NCBI GenBank assembly: GCA_019096065.1 | Contig: JAGUCH010000008.1 | Coordinates: forward strand, 5,771,001-5,835,000 | Direction of reading: 5' to 3' | From: Paracyclopina nana | Lineage: Eukaryota; Arthropoda; Copepoda; Cyclopoida; Cyclopettidae | DNA length: 64,000 nucleotides | Shown here: piece after piece, positions 13,655-24,692 of the stretch | Layout of the letters: each line of letters begins with the position of its first letter | How positions within the stretch are numbered: the stretch's first letter is position 1 | Made by a program: the position numbers and the translations under genes | Notes under the pieces: generated by a model | What the model was told of the DNA's origin: nothing | Databases searched by the model: none | The model's input: the letters and a program-made list of their open reading frames with translations, nothing else

Positions 13655-13815
13655 TATGTGCACGTGCAATGCCTACCAATACCATTGCCATGTGACAAAA
13701 CCCTATGCAATAAACACTTATGAGAAGTATAGCCACGTGGCACACTGACCCATGCAACAGACACCTATGAGAAGCATTGCCATGTGGCACACAGCCCTAT
13801 GCAACACATTGCTAT
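13655..13815 (+). repeat. Short tandem repeat, ~47-bp unit
   Basis: About three degenerate copies share CTATGCAAYARACACYTATGAG and GCCAYGTGGCACAC, with ATGCAA landmarks near 13705, 13752 and 13799. Confidence 0.7.
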
Positions 13816-14044
13816 GGAACAGATTCTTTTGGGACACAGCTGCACAGTGGTAATAATAGGCATTTTGTCAGCTTAGCGGTGCAGGGTTCACTACATACGG
13901 CAGTGAAGCGAAAATCCCTGTATTTTGCTGAGATTTGGCGTGCGCTCACATCTACCGTACAATAATGGATTTTATTCGTCACATGTGAAGAAATAATGGC
14001 CATTATTGTACAGTGGGCAGCTTGAGAGTTCTTCTTCAATTAAA

Positions 14045-14120
14045 AAAAAGACTTGACTGGGATTCGAACCCGGGTCTACCGAGTGAAAGGAGTGCACTTT
14101 GCCAGTGTACTAACAGAACT
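14045..14120 (-). pseudogene. tRNA-like sequence (possibly tRNA-Glu derived)
   Basis: On the minus strand an A-box match (TAGTACACTGG) is followed by CTTTCAC, which resembles the anticodon loop of tRNA-Glu (TTC), and a perfect B box inside GGGTTCGAATCCC. The acceptor stem does not pair convincingly, so I call it a tRNA-derived pseudogene or SINE head rather than a working tRNA. Confidence 0.45.
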
Positions 14121-14514
14121 TACTCAACACATTGTACGGTGGTTCATTAAGTGGTTTTCACGCGCATGATAAATTCTGCCAAATCGCCAATTCTCATTTG
14201 CCACCAACTTTCAGCTTCTTTTTGGGAGTTTCTTAGCCATGAAAATAGCTCAAATTCGTGAAATTAGGTAGAAATTCATCCTTAAAGTTTGTCTGAAACT
14301 GTTTCCATGAGGGAAAACAGTAGACCAGCCAATTTTGTCACTAAAAGTCAATTTTTTGCTTAGAGCCCTGTGAAAATTGGCTCCGACTATTTCGCGAGTG
14401 TTATTATCTGTCTTTCAAATCATTTTTATCACAGAAAGACTTCCAAAAAAGGAATAAAAAAGTAACATCTCTTTAAATTTCAAGCCAAATGCGACTTTTG
14501 GCACTTTTTTGAAA

Positions 14515-14900
14515 AAGGGGCTGGCAAATGAGTCACTATGATTTGACACAAATGAGGCATTGCTTTTTTTGACTATAGGCCTACCCGATTTTTTTTGCTC
14601 AGCTCTTCAGGGGCCCCATGGGATCGCCAAAACTCAAAAGATTTTTTCTCTACGTGCCCGGGAAGTCCCTCAAATCGACGATTTTTATCCGCCTAGCCAT
14701 CCGCCATTACGCGAATTTTTTTAATCACGGAGTTTTAATTTTTCCGTCAAATTGCCGTGCGTTATTTACTTAGCGCTCCCCGTAGTGACGTCATCATAAT
14801 TCACAGCTCGTAATTCGTGAAAAACAAAAACAGCAACAGGCCAACAGCTGATTTTCTGCCCAACAGAAAAAAGAGGAAGCAAAAAAGGAAGATGAAATAA
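14515..14900 (-). repeat. Dispersed repeat family, copy A
   Basis: In reverse complement this stretch matches 32930-33251 closely and 24050-24168 in part. The shared core includes GGCAATTTGACGGAAAAATT, then AAAACTCCG, and a distal part with CCATGGGGCCCCTGAAGAGC. Homology with copy C stops at GCCAGCCCCTTTT, which is probably the element end. Its other side continues straight into the 23-bp satellite, as in the other two copies. I saw no open frame. Confidence 0.75.
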
Positions 14901-14904
14901 GGCA

Positions 14905-17900
14905 TTCACAGCCAAAAAGCCTCGGATTCGGCCGTCAAAAAGCCTCAAATTCGGCCATCAAAGCAGCCTCGGATTCGGCCGTCAAAAAGCCTCGGATTCG
15001 GCCATCAAAAAGCCTCGGATTCAGCCGTCAAAAAGCCTCGGATTCGGCCGTCAAAAAGCCTCGGATTCGGCCATCAAAAAGCCTCGGATTCAGCCGTCAA
15101 AAAGCCTCAGATTCGGCCATCAAAAAGCCTCGGATTCAGCCGTCAAAAAGCCTCGGATTCAGCCGTCAAAAAGCCTCGGATTCGGCCGTCAAAAAGCCTC
15201 GAATTCGGCCATCAAAGAAGCCTCAACATTCACAGTCAAAAAGCCTCGGATTCAGCCGTCAAAAACCTAACCTAACCTAACCTAACCTATTCAACTGTCA
15301 AAGCAGCCTCAACATTCACAGTCAAATAGCCTCCGATCTCAAAGCTGCAGATGCCTTTAAGCCAGGGTAATGACAGTTGAGCAGCCTCGGATTCGGCCAT
15401 CAAAGCAGCCTCGGATTCGGCCATCAAAGCAGCCTCGGATTCGGTCATCAAGCAGCCTCAACATTCATAGTCAAAAAGCCTCGGATTCGGCCGCCATAAA
15501 GCCTCGGATTCGGCCGCCATAAAGCCTCGGGATTCGGTCATCAAGCTGCCTCAACATTCACAGTCGAAAAGCCTCGGATTCAGCCGTCAAAAAGCCTCGG
15601 ATTCGGCCGTCAAAAAGCCTCGGATTCGGCCGTCAAAAAGCCTCGAATTCGGCCATCAAAGCAGCCTCGGATTCGGCCATCAAAGCAGCCTCGGATTCGG
15701 CCATCAAAGCAGCCTCGGATTTGGCCATCAAAGCAGCCTCGGATTTGGCCATCAAAAAGCCTCGGATTCAGCCGTCAAAAAGCCTCGGATTCGGCCGCCA
15801 TAAAGCCTCGGATTCGGCCATCAAAGAAGCCTCAACATTCACAGTCAAAAAGCCTCGGATTCAGCCGTCAAAAAGCCTCGGATTCGGCCGCCATAAAGCC
15901 TCGGATTCGGCCGTCAAAAGCCTCGGATTCGGCCATCAAAAAGCCTCGGATTCAGCCGTCAAAAAGCCTCAGATTCGGCCATCAAACACCCTCGGATTCA
16001 GCCGTCAAAAAGCCTCGGATTCAGCCGTCAAAAAGCCTCGGATTCGGCCGTCAAAAAGCCTCGAATTCGGCCATCAAAGAAGCCTCAACATTCACAGTCA
16101 AAAAGCCTCGGATTCAGCCGTCAAAAACCTAACCTAACCTAACCTAACCTATTCAACTGTCAAAGCAGCCTCAACATTCACAGTCAAATAGCCTCCGATC
16201 TCAAAGCTGCAGATGCCTTTAAGCCAGGGTAATGACAGTTGAGCAGCCTCGGATTCGGCCATCAAAGCAGCCTCGGATTCGGCCATCAAAGCAGCCTCGG
16301 ATTCGGTCATCAAGCAGCCTCAACATTCATAGTCAAAAAGCCTCGGATTCGGCCGCCATAAAGCCTCGGATTCGGCCGCCATAAAGCCTCGGGATTCGGT
16401 CATCAAGCTGCCTCAACATTCACAGTCGAAAAGCCTCGGATTCAGCCGTCAAAAAGCCTCGGATTCGGCCGTCAAAAAGCCTCGGATTCGGCCGTCAAAA
16501 AGCCTCGAATTCGGCCATCAAAGCAGCCTCGGATTCGGCCATCAAAGCAGCCTCGGATTCGGCCATCAAAGCAGCCTCGGATTTGGCCATCAAAGCAGCC
16601 TCGGATTTGGCCATCAAAAAGCCTCGGATTCAGCCGTCAAAAAGCCTCGGATTCGGCCGCCATAAAGCCTCGGATTCGGCCATCAAAGAAGCCTCAACAT
16701 TCACAGTCAAAAAGCCTCGGATTCAGCCGTCAAAAAGCCTCGGATTCGGCCGCCATAAAGCCTCGGATTCGGCCGTCAAAAAGCCTCGGATTCGGCCATC
16801 AAAAAGCCTCGGATTCAGCCGTCAAAAAGCCTCAGATTCGGCCATCAAAAAGCCTCGGATTCAGCCGTCAAAAAGCCTCGGATTCAGCCGTCAAAAAGCC
16901 TCGGATTCGGCCGTCAAAAAGCCTCGAATTCGGCCATCAAAGAAGCCTCAACATTCACAGTCAAAAAGCCTCGGATTCAGCCGTCAAAAACCTAACCTAA
17001 CCTAACCTAACCTATTCAACTGTCAAAGCAGCCTCAACATTCACAGTCAAATAGCCTCCGATCTCAAAGCTGCAGATGCCTTTAAGCCAGGGTAATGACA
17101 GTTGAGCAGCCTCGGATTCGGCCATCAAAGCAGCCTCGGATTCGGCCATCAAAGCAGCCTCGGATTCGGTCATCAAGCAGCCTCAACATTCATAGTCAAA
17201 AAGCCTCGGATTCGGCCGCCATAAAGCCTCGGATTCGGCCGCCATAAAGCCTCGGGATTCGGTCATCAAGCTGCCTCAACATTCACAGTCGAAAAGCCTC
17301 GGATTCAGCCGTCAAAAAGCCTCGGATTCGGCCGTCAAAAAGCCTCGGATTCGGCCGTCAAAAAGCCTCGAATTCGGCCATCAAAGCAGCCTCGGATTCG
17401 GCCATCAAAGCAGCCTCGGATTCGGCCATCAAAGCAGCCTCGGATTTGGCCATCAAAGCAGCCTCGGATTTGGCCATCAAAAAGCCTCGGATTCAGCCGT
17501 CAAAAAGCCTCGGATTCGGCCGCCATAAAGCCTCGGATTCGGCCATCAAAGAAGCCTCAACATTCACAGTCAAAAAGCCTCGGATTCAGCCGTCAAAAAG
17601 CCTCGGATTCGGCCGCCATAAAGCCTCGGATTCGGCCGTCAAAAAGCCTCGGATTCGGCCATCAAAAAGCCTCGGATTCAGCCGTCAAAAAGCCTCAGAT
17701 TCGGCCATCAAAAAGCCTCGGATTCAGCCGTCAAAAAGCCTCGGATTCAGCCGTCAAAAAGCCTCGGATTCGGCCGTCAAAAAGCCTCGAATTCGGCCAT
17801 CAAAGCAGCCTCGGATTCGGCCATCAAAGCAGCCTCGGACTGGCCATCAAAGCAGCCTCGGATTTGGCCATCAAAGCAGCCCTCGGATTTCGGCCACCGT

Positions 17901-18190
17901 ACCGGATTCGCCACAAAGCCTGATTCGGCTGCCATAAAGCTCCGATTCGGCCATCAAAGAAGCCTTCAACATTCACAGTCAAAAAGCCTCGATTCGCAAA
18001 TGGCCAAAAGCCTCGGATTCGGCCGCCATAAAGCCTCGGATTCGGCCATCAAAGAAGCCTCAACATTCACAGTCAAAAAGCCTCGGATTCAGCCGTCAAA
18101 AACCTAACCTAACCTAACCTAACCTATTCAACTGTCAAAGCAGCCTCAACATTCACAGTCAAATAGCCTCCGATCTCAAAGCTGGGCGAG
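14905..18190 (+). repeat. Higher-order satellite of 23-bp units with telomeric pentamers and a captured exon fragment
   Basis: The basic unit is about 23 bp (GCCTCGGATTCGGCCGTCAA plus A's), with variants such as CCTCAACATTCACAGTCAAA. Units are organised into a higher-order repeat of ~863 bp. The AACCTAACCTAACCT landmark recurs near 15265, 16127, 16991 and 18102; the last interval is ~1.1 kb with a scrambled part at ~17840-18000. Each higher-order unit holds four to five AACCT pentamers, the arthropod telomeric repeat, and the 36-bp stretch starting GATCTCAAAGCTGCAGATGC (15335, 16197, 17060), which matches an exon end at 24235-24270. Frames through the array are open only because of the repeat structure. 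Confidence 0.93.
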
Positions 18191-18237
18191 GACTGCATTC
18201 CCAGCCTACAAATGCTCCCAAAACCATCCAATACAAT

Positions 18238-18465
18238 AGCTAGAACAAGCTGAACAATTTGAACATGCTGAGCAATCTGAGCAACCTGAACAACCTGAAC
18301 AACCTGAACATCCTGAACAAGCTGAACAACCTGAACAAGCTGAACATCCTGAACAAGCTGAACATCCTGAACAAGCTGAACAACCTGAACAACCTGAACA
18401 AGCTGAACAAGCTGAGCAATCTGAGCAACCTGAACATCCTGAACATCCTGAACAACCTGCAAAGC
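18238..18465 (+). repeat. 9-bp minisatellite
   Basis: About 25 tandem copies of CTGARCAAC, CTGAACAAG or CTGAACATC occur. All three frames on both strands are open because the unit is a multiple of three with no stop. Nothing suggests it is translated. Confidence 0.9.
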
Positions 18466-18808
18466 ATATTTAATTGATGAAATGAAACTAGCCTTCGTTC
18501 AGTATAGCAGGAGCAAAAACTGAAATGTTTCTATTTTTAATTGGTTAAGTTGTAGGACAGAGGATTATTTGGGTTCTACACCTTCCTTACACCATGTAGA
18601 ACTAAAATATGTATCAAGTTCATACATCTACACCACATGCAAAGCATATTTAATTGATGAAATGAAACTAGCCTTCGTTCAGTATAGCAGGAGCAAAAAC
18701 TGAAATGTTTCTATTTTTAATTGGTTAAGTTGTAGGACAGAGGATTATTTGGGTTCTACACCTTCCTTACACCATGTAGAACTAAAATATGTATCAAGTT
18801 CATACATT
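18458..18808 (+). repeat. Near-identical 180-bp tandem duplication
   Basis: Two copies of ~170 bp, starting GCAAAGCATATTTAATTGAT at about 18459 and 18639 and ending GTATCAAGTTCATACAT, look identical along almost all of their length. The duplication is recent. It starts inside the last unit of the adjacent minisatellite. Confidence 0.9.
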
Positions 18809-19149
18809 TTACTTATTTTTGGGGCATGAAAACTTGGCCTAGGATGGCAAAAAAACGACAAGCCATGGAGACGAAGATACTGAGATTGAGACTGAGGCCT
18901 CCACTGAAGAAGAATCTTCTTCCAGGATAGCTTCCCCCGAGCTCAACCACAAGCTGATGCAAGGTCAAAACCCAAATCCAAGGAAAACCAAGGAAAAGCT
19001 TTCATTTTCACCATTTCAGTCGCATTTTTGTTTAAAGTTCTGCAAAAAAATTGCTTGGCTCAGTTGGTCAAACCTTTCCTGGAGCAGCATCATCTCGTCA
19101 GAATAAATAAGTTTATTATCACTCAACTACACTGTAACAGCTATTAGCG

Positions 19150-20433
19150 CAGAAAATCGCTGAGCACGGGCTGCCTTTTTCGACCCACAAAATTGAACGT
19201 CTGCTCTTCAAGTGATGCAAAATCTTTTATTTCAGCATTTGCTGGTTTGGGCAATATCAAGAGCATAATGGGCTCCTCCAGGGCTGCCAAAGCAAAGCCT
19301 ATTCGAGATAAAAGATATGCAGTGCATTAAATTAGAAAGTAATGATAAATACCCACTTCCTCTTGTAGTACAAAGCTCCACATGCAGCAAAGATGAGGCA
19401 AACTAGAACAGCTGCCAGGCTACCAAAAATGGCTACAAAGTTGACTTCAGTTTCTTCTAAAGAACAGGGATCATAGTTACACCTGCAACGATAAGACATA
19501 TTCGATTGGAATTGTTATTTTGGTGTCCAAGCACTGAGCAAAAAGTAGCCTGATTCTTCAGAAGCTGTTGTACATCAAAGTGAGGTTTTGGCTATATATT
19601 TCTTTTGAGATCAAGCTTTTTTTGCAAGCTTTATCTATCTCAGATCCTTTCTATAAGGAAAAATATGCATGTGAAAATTGGAATTGTGCCCTATAGCAAG
19701 CAAGACAAATGTAGTTCGGTAAAATGACACGAGAGCTTTTTGGCGTCGCTAGTGGTCAAGGGGGCTTATTTGGCTCAAGATTAAAAAATATGCTCTTTAA
19801 AAGTAATTTATTTTCATGGCCTAGTTCAGATATTCTTATCCATACACTGATTTTGAAGGCGAAAAATGAAGTTTTTTCTTCAATATTTACCGAATACCAC
19901 CCTGAACAAAAGTTTGCATACACCTCAGCGAGTAATCTGCCCCCCTAAAATACCGTGTCGCCACCTAGCGGAATTTTGAGTCCCTGATAAAACTCATTTG
20001 TCTTGCTTGCTATTTTGGCTAGAAGTACCTATTTTTAGATAGTTTTGGTCATTTTCTTGCAAGCACTTTTCCGATCACCATTTTTTTTTTTGACCAAATC
20101 AAGTCAAAAATGACCACTTTGGTCGTTTCTGACCACTGTTGATAACATTGATTCCACTTACTTGTCGCTTTTACAAGTCCGGTAATTGAACAAATCTCCA
20201 ATAAGGCTGCTTTCAGTAGCTCCAGCTTCAACCATTTCCCCCTTATTGCACTGAAATATAAATAATTACAATGTAATAAAAAGAAAGGCATCAATCACTC
20301 TATTTACCTTGTAGTAGCAACTGCCTTTGGTAGATATCTCAAAAGTCAGATTTCCCTTCTTCTGGATGCAAATCAAGGCCTCAGTGATTCCAAGGACTAG
20401 AAAAACCAATAATAAAACTTGAGATGCAGCCAT
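19150..20433 (-). CDS. Small single-pass membrane protein, unrecognised family, about four exons
   Basis: The ATG at 20433 opens a signal peptide (SQVLLLVFLVLGITEA). Exon 1 ends near 20310 at YYK. Exon 2 (~20253-20162) begins CNKGEMVEAG and ends CKSDK. Exon 3 (~19481-19368) starts CNYDPCSLEE and carries a transmembrane helix (FVAIFGSLAAVLVCLIFAAC) followed by YYKRK, giving a type I topology with a short cysteine-containing ectodomain of ~75 residues. A last exon starts near 19302. Its frame depends on which of two neighbouring GT donors is used: one gives a ~20-residue tail, the other runs to a stop near 19152. I do not recognise the ectodomain. The splice sites and topology support a real gene. 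Confidence 0.55.
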
Positions 20434-21269
20434 TTTTCCCTTTTCTTTTGTTATAACTTCTCTTGACTGTTAGCGAGTTAACTAGCTTTGCTTTGACGAT
20501 ATTTTTTATTTGCATCAATAACAAAATAAAAGCACTCACTTCAAAAACTGAATCAAAGCTCAACGTCAATGTGGACAATGTTATCATTTTGATGAGGACC
20601 AACTGCCAGTTGGACATTATCGCCATCAAGGTTGATAATGCTGTCCATTTTGAAAAGTGCCCGGAGGCTGAGGCTGCAAAATCCGAGTATGTTTTTATAG
20701 AGCAAAACAAAACAGTCAAAACTTGACTTCCAATGGTTCAGCTTTTACCCCAATCCCAATATTATTTGAGATGCTCACTACAGTTTTCACAGAAAAAGCT
20801 ATTTAAGATTTAAGTCACTAATTTGATATTGATTTACTATGATGTATTGCCTTGTTAATTTGTTAAAAGTTAAAAATGCAATAGACTCCTCACTCATAAC
20901 AATAACAATCAACTAGCGAGGCAGCTATCGGACGTTAGTCATCAAAATAGTAGGTGAAAATCTTGTCATTGAGGGATCCAGATACTACTACTTTTTAATT
21001 TTGCCTTAAAAAAAGTACATCACTTTATTCAATTTTCGCCTACGTTAGGACCCGAAAGGGGAAATAATTGGAACAAGAGGGTTTTGCCAGTCTTTGAGTG
21101 AAGATATGGGCCCATGACAAGCAAACATCAGCTGATGCAAAGTGTTGCTAATTAAAAATACTAGGCCTTGGGTGTGACAAGCGGATGACCATGTAACTAG
21201 CAGCCAAAACAAACTTAACAAGATGACACAATCAATGTGGATTTCTAAACAGGCTCATATTGGCCATCA

Positions 21270-21440
21270 TAGCAGGCAGCCTCAGATACAGGATTTTTAA
21301 AAAACCTTGGTTTTGGCTATCAAAACAGCCTCGGATTCAGCCTTCAAAGCAGCCTCAGATTTGGCCCTCAATGCAGCCTCAAATGCATTGTGGATTTCTA
21401 TGAAGCCTCATATTTGGACAACAAAACAGCCTTGGAATTG
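21270..21440 (+). repeat. Decayed copies of the 23-bp satellite
   Basis: About six degenerate units are visible, for example CAGCCTCGGATTCAGCCTTC, CAGCCTCAGATTTGGCCCTC and CAGCCTCAAATGC. They match the array at 14.9-18.2 kb at lower identity and lie downstream of the gene that ends at 21565. Confidence 0.65.
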
Positions 21441-21564
21441 GCTGCCCTAGGAGCAAACTGACACCTGAGGAATCAAAACTGATTGTTTTTATTGCAACCA
21501 TTTAGCTTTCTTTTATGTCACTCCTAATTTTACTTCACTGTGGGTCAAATGATAAAAAAATGCA

Positions 21565-22860
21565 TCATAAAGTGGGGGCTTTGGCTCTGAGTTCTTCAAG
21601 CAAAAGGCCTCTATCAGCAATGACTTGTTCTACTTCAAGTTGATTTTTCTTCTCTGATCTTTTAGCCAGGATCCAAGCAATAATTGCAGTGATGATGGGA
21701 CTACAAAGCTCCATAATCTCCACTGGTATTGAATTCAACATGCTATGAAGCCAGCTTGTGAATTGATATTGCTGCCTTGATGCTCCCCAGTGGTAGACCT
21801 TGTCTTCCTCATTGTCCTCTTCAATATGGGATGTTGGCATTAGGCAATGAATGGTCACAACATTCATTTGCTTGCTGTAAGTTCTCACAATTGGGACTAC
21901 TCCTGGCTTGTACAAGTCATCAAGCTCAACATCAACAAACAGCCTTTTTGGATACAAATCCTCATTTTTCTGGCTTATTATGTTTGCCATTTCCTCATAG
22001 CCAATGATGCTGTTAGTAAGGTGCTGAACATTTGGGTTGATTATTTCTGCAAAGAAAAAAAGCACCTACCTACAATTCCATACAAGCAAGAGCTAGAGCA
22101 AAAAATACCTTCATTAAGATCATGAGAAATGTCGCAAATAAGTGCAACATTGTCACTCAGATGGTTGATTTGTTCTTGGATAAAATTGAATGATGTCAAA
22201 AGCAAGGTTCTGTCCTCGTCATCAACCTTTCTAAAATCTCCTTCATCGAATTCATAGCCAGCAACAATGTCTTGGAAAATTGTCTTGGTTAGTTCCAGAG
22301 GTTCACCATCTAAGACGAACTGTCCGTATTTTGCCACACCTTTGAAAAATGAGGATACAAAAGTGCCAAGCTTCTGGTCATCGGTTGGGTCCACCCTCCA
22401 GGAATCGTTTATTTGGATTAGGTCTCCTTCCTCCTCTTTGGCCTTAACCAATATTGTGGTCTGCTTGACTGACTTGTATTTGTAGATGCATCGTTCAAGA
22501 CGAGTACTCAAAGATGTCAATCTCACAATTGCCTTTCTTTGGATAAGAGCATCAGCTGCAAAAATTGCAGCTCGCCATTCACTCCTTGGATCTACATTCT
22601 CAAGTTTTGGGCTAGCTGGGATATAATATGATCCATTGTTGAGGGTGTCCAATCGAAAGTGGATGCCTTCCAAAAGTTGTCCAAACTGAGCTTCAACCTC
22701 TGTCAAGTTTAAGCTCACATTTATGGGCATAAAGTTATCCTGGAGAAAGAAGAGAAGACTATTGAAATTGTGACACTAAAAACTTCCATGAATGCAGTTT
22801 ACCTCATTAGCGCAATGCACATTGGCCAAGAATGATGCCATTAAAAGCAAATGAAACATG
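21565..22860 (-). CDS. Secreted-type single-pass membrane protein, lineage-specific family, three exons
   Basis: Exon 1 (~22858-22803) encodes a signal peptide (MFHLLLMASFLANVHC). Exon 2 (~22738-22110) encodes an ectodomain with several N-glycosylation sequons and a mostly helical, acidic composition. Exon 3 (~22048-21565) ends with NSIPVEIMELC, a hydrophobic segment SPIITAIIAWILA and a charged tail, so a C-terminal membrane anchor is likely. Total length is ~400 residues. I recognise no domain. A related C-terminal half lies at 24.2-24.6 kb on the other strand; the two share the pattern ELYP(K/R)(R/K), KPG(V/I), P(V/I)(V/I)R(T/S)YS and N-S-(I/V)-PVEI. That conservation argues that the frame is real. 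Function is unknown. Confidence 0.65.
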
Positions 22861-22919
22861 ATGAAATAGAAGTCACCTGTGGAATGTGACAAGGTATTCA
22901 TCAAACTGGAGAAGATCCC

Positions 22920-23330
22920 TTGATTTCGATCACAGGCTCATCAGGTATCACAATGGCTTTTTCATTCATTCAATGATGAAGGAAAATTGTATTAATCACC
23001 TTGACTCCTGAAGCTGTCAGCAGCAACAAGATCTTAATGCACAATTTGCTGCCCAATGTGAGGTCTGACAAAGGGGACTCTTTTTCACTGGAATTTGGCG
23101 TGTATCCTCAGCTCCCGGTTCTTCAAGGCTGAAAGGTTTTTCAAGGCTGAAAGGTTTTTCAAGGCGTAGGATTTTCAAGGCCTAGGATTTTCAAGGCATA
23201 TGATTGTTTTCACTGCCATTTCAGCTTCTTTTTCTGTGTTGCTTATTCCAGCAATAAGGCCTGTTCTTCACGAGAAGACCCATTCGAGAGAGTCTCAAGT
23301 CTCCAATTAATCTCGCCAAGTCTTGGCAAA
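22920..23330. other. Non-coding stretch with short tandem repeats
   Basis: At 23115-23205 there are about five copies of a 16-20-bp unit (TTCAAGGCTGAAAGGTTT or TTTCAAGGCCTAGGA). The rest shows no gene. It lies between the promoter side of the membrane-protein gene and the satellite array that starts near 23335. Confidence 0.55.
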
Positions 23331-23334
23331 GTAC

Positions 23335-23880
23335 TTGTGATCCGTATCTGGGTTCCTTCTTGACGGCCGAGGCTTTTTGACTATGAATGTTGAGGCTGCT
23401 ACTTTGACGGCGAATCCTAGGCTTTTTGACAGTGAATGTTGAGGCTGCTTTGACGGCCGAATCCGAGGCTTTTTGACAGTGAATGTTGAGGCTACTTTGA
23501 CGGCCAAATCCTAGGCTTTTTGACCGTGAATGTTGAGGCTGCTTTGACGGCCGAATCCGAGGCTTTTTGACCGCCGAATGACGGCCAAATCAGAGGCTTT
23601 TTGGCTGTTTATGTTGAGGCTGCTTGACAGCCGAATCCGAGGCCTTTTGACTGTGAATGTTGAGGCTGCTTTGACGGCCGAATCTAAGGCTTTTTGGCAA
23701 TGAATATTGAGGCTGCTTCAACGGCCGAATCCGAGACTTTTTGGCAATGAATATTGAGGCTGCTTCGACGGCCGAATCCAAGGCTTTTTGGCAATGAATA
23801 TTGAGGCTGCTTTAATTGACGGCCGAATCCAAGGCATTTTGACGATGAGTATTGAGGCTGCTTCGAAGGCCAAATCCATT
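23335..23880 (-). repeat. 23-bp satellite array, reverse orientation
   Basis: About 20 diverged units of the 14.9-18.2 kb family are read here as GACGGCCGAATCCGAGGCTT alternating with GTGAATGTTGAGGCTGCTTT. Divergence is higher than in the large array and no telomeric pentamers are present. It leads into dispersed-repeat copy B. Confidence 0.88.
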
Positions 23881-23989
23881 TTTGAATGTTTGGGCTTTTG
23901 AGGCCAAATTCCGTAATGGAAGTTCGTTAACTCTATGCTTTTTCTTCCTTTAATTCGGGTTGTTTTTCACGGGAATTCTAGGCTCTTTT

Positions 23990-24168
23990 TTCTCTCTTTG
24001 AATTTGAGCTGAAAACCACAGAGCTCGAATTCTGTTTCGCGCAGCGCACATTGCAGCTGCTTTTGTTTTTTCGGCTAAGTGCTGAGTGACGTCACACACT
24101 ACAGTGGGAGCGATACGCAATTAACGCACGGCAATTTGACGGAAAAATTAAAACTCCGTGATATAAGA
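23990..24168 (+). repeat. Dispersed repeat family, copy B (truncated)
   Basis: Shared with copies A and C are the CACATTGCAGCTG stretch, GTGACGTCAC, and AACGCACGGCAATTTGACGG followed by AAAACTCCGTGAT. Homology stops at about 24168, where coding sequence of the membrane-protein family begins at once. The distal ~200 bp present in A and C are missing. Confidence 0.75.
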
Positions 24169-24649
24169 CTTGATGAATTAGAGAGAATTGTGGGTCAAAA
24201 AAATCAAGAGCTCTACCCAAGAAAGGAATACATTGATCTCAAAGCTGCAGATGCCTTTAAGCCAGGGTAACAACAGTTATGATAATATTGATTTGCATTT
24301 ATTAATTGGATATTCTTTCAGAGTCATTCCTGTAATAAGGTCCTACTCCAGGAAGAAAAACCTGCTTAATATTCATGTCCTGTTGCCAAAAAGTGCCCAC
24401 ACAGATGAGGAAAGACTGGAGTTCAAGTGGGGAAATGCCAGAAAGACTGTACCTAATATTCCTTGGATTAATGATGTCCTCAATTCAGTGCCAGTGGAGA
24501 TCCTGGAACTGATCCTCCCAATTGTGTCTGGATTGGTTGCTTGGTTTCTAGCCAGGAGATCTGGCCAAATTGATCTCAAGAATCATGACTTGCCTAATGT
24601 CATCAATAGAGAGGAAATCATTCAAGAGCTAGCAGTATTGAACAATTAG
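24169..24649 (+). pseudogene. 5'-truncated copy of the single-pass membrane protein gene
   Basis: Two exons remain: ~24169-24269 (ending DAFKPG at a GT donor) and ~24322-24649, ending in a stop. The encoded part corresponds to the last exon of the gene at 21565-22860 and includes NSVPVEILEL and a hydrophobic anchor (PIVSGLVAWFLARRS). The signal-peptide and ectodomain exons are missing because a dispersed repeat abuts the first exon. The remaining frame has no internal stop, so the loss may be recent or the segment may serve as a tail exon of something further upstream. The first exon's last 36 bp are the piece found inside the large satellite. Confidence 0.6.
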
Positions 24650-24692
24650 TCAATTGAATTGAATCCCAGATTTATTGAGATTTTGAGCTGAA

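Noticed and set aside
14045..14120. Functional tRNA gene
   Set aside because: A and B boxes are present but acceptor-stem pairing fails; kept only as a tRNA-like pseudogene.
15721..17937. Open frames of 138-163 codons on the plus strand
   Set aside because: They follow the 23-bp satellite: three monomers give one 23-residue cycle, with the same peptide pattern in every unit and no independent coding signal.
14905..18190. CRISPR-like regular repeats
   Set aside because: There are no unique spacers of constant length, the units are contiguous, and the genome is eukaryotic.
18124..18477. Leu/Asn and Val/Gln repeat frames on both strands
   Set aside because: They are translation of a 9-bp minisatellite without stops.
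20463..20726. 87-codon plus-strand ORF over a local inverted repeat
   Set aside because: It lies just upstream of a minus-strand gene start and has no features of its own.
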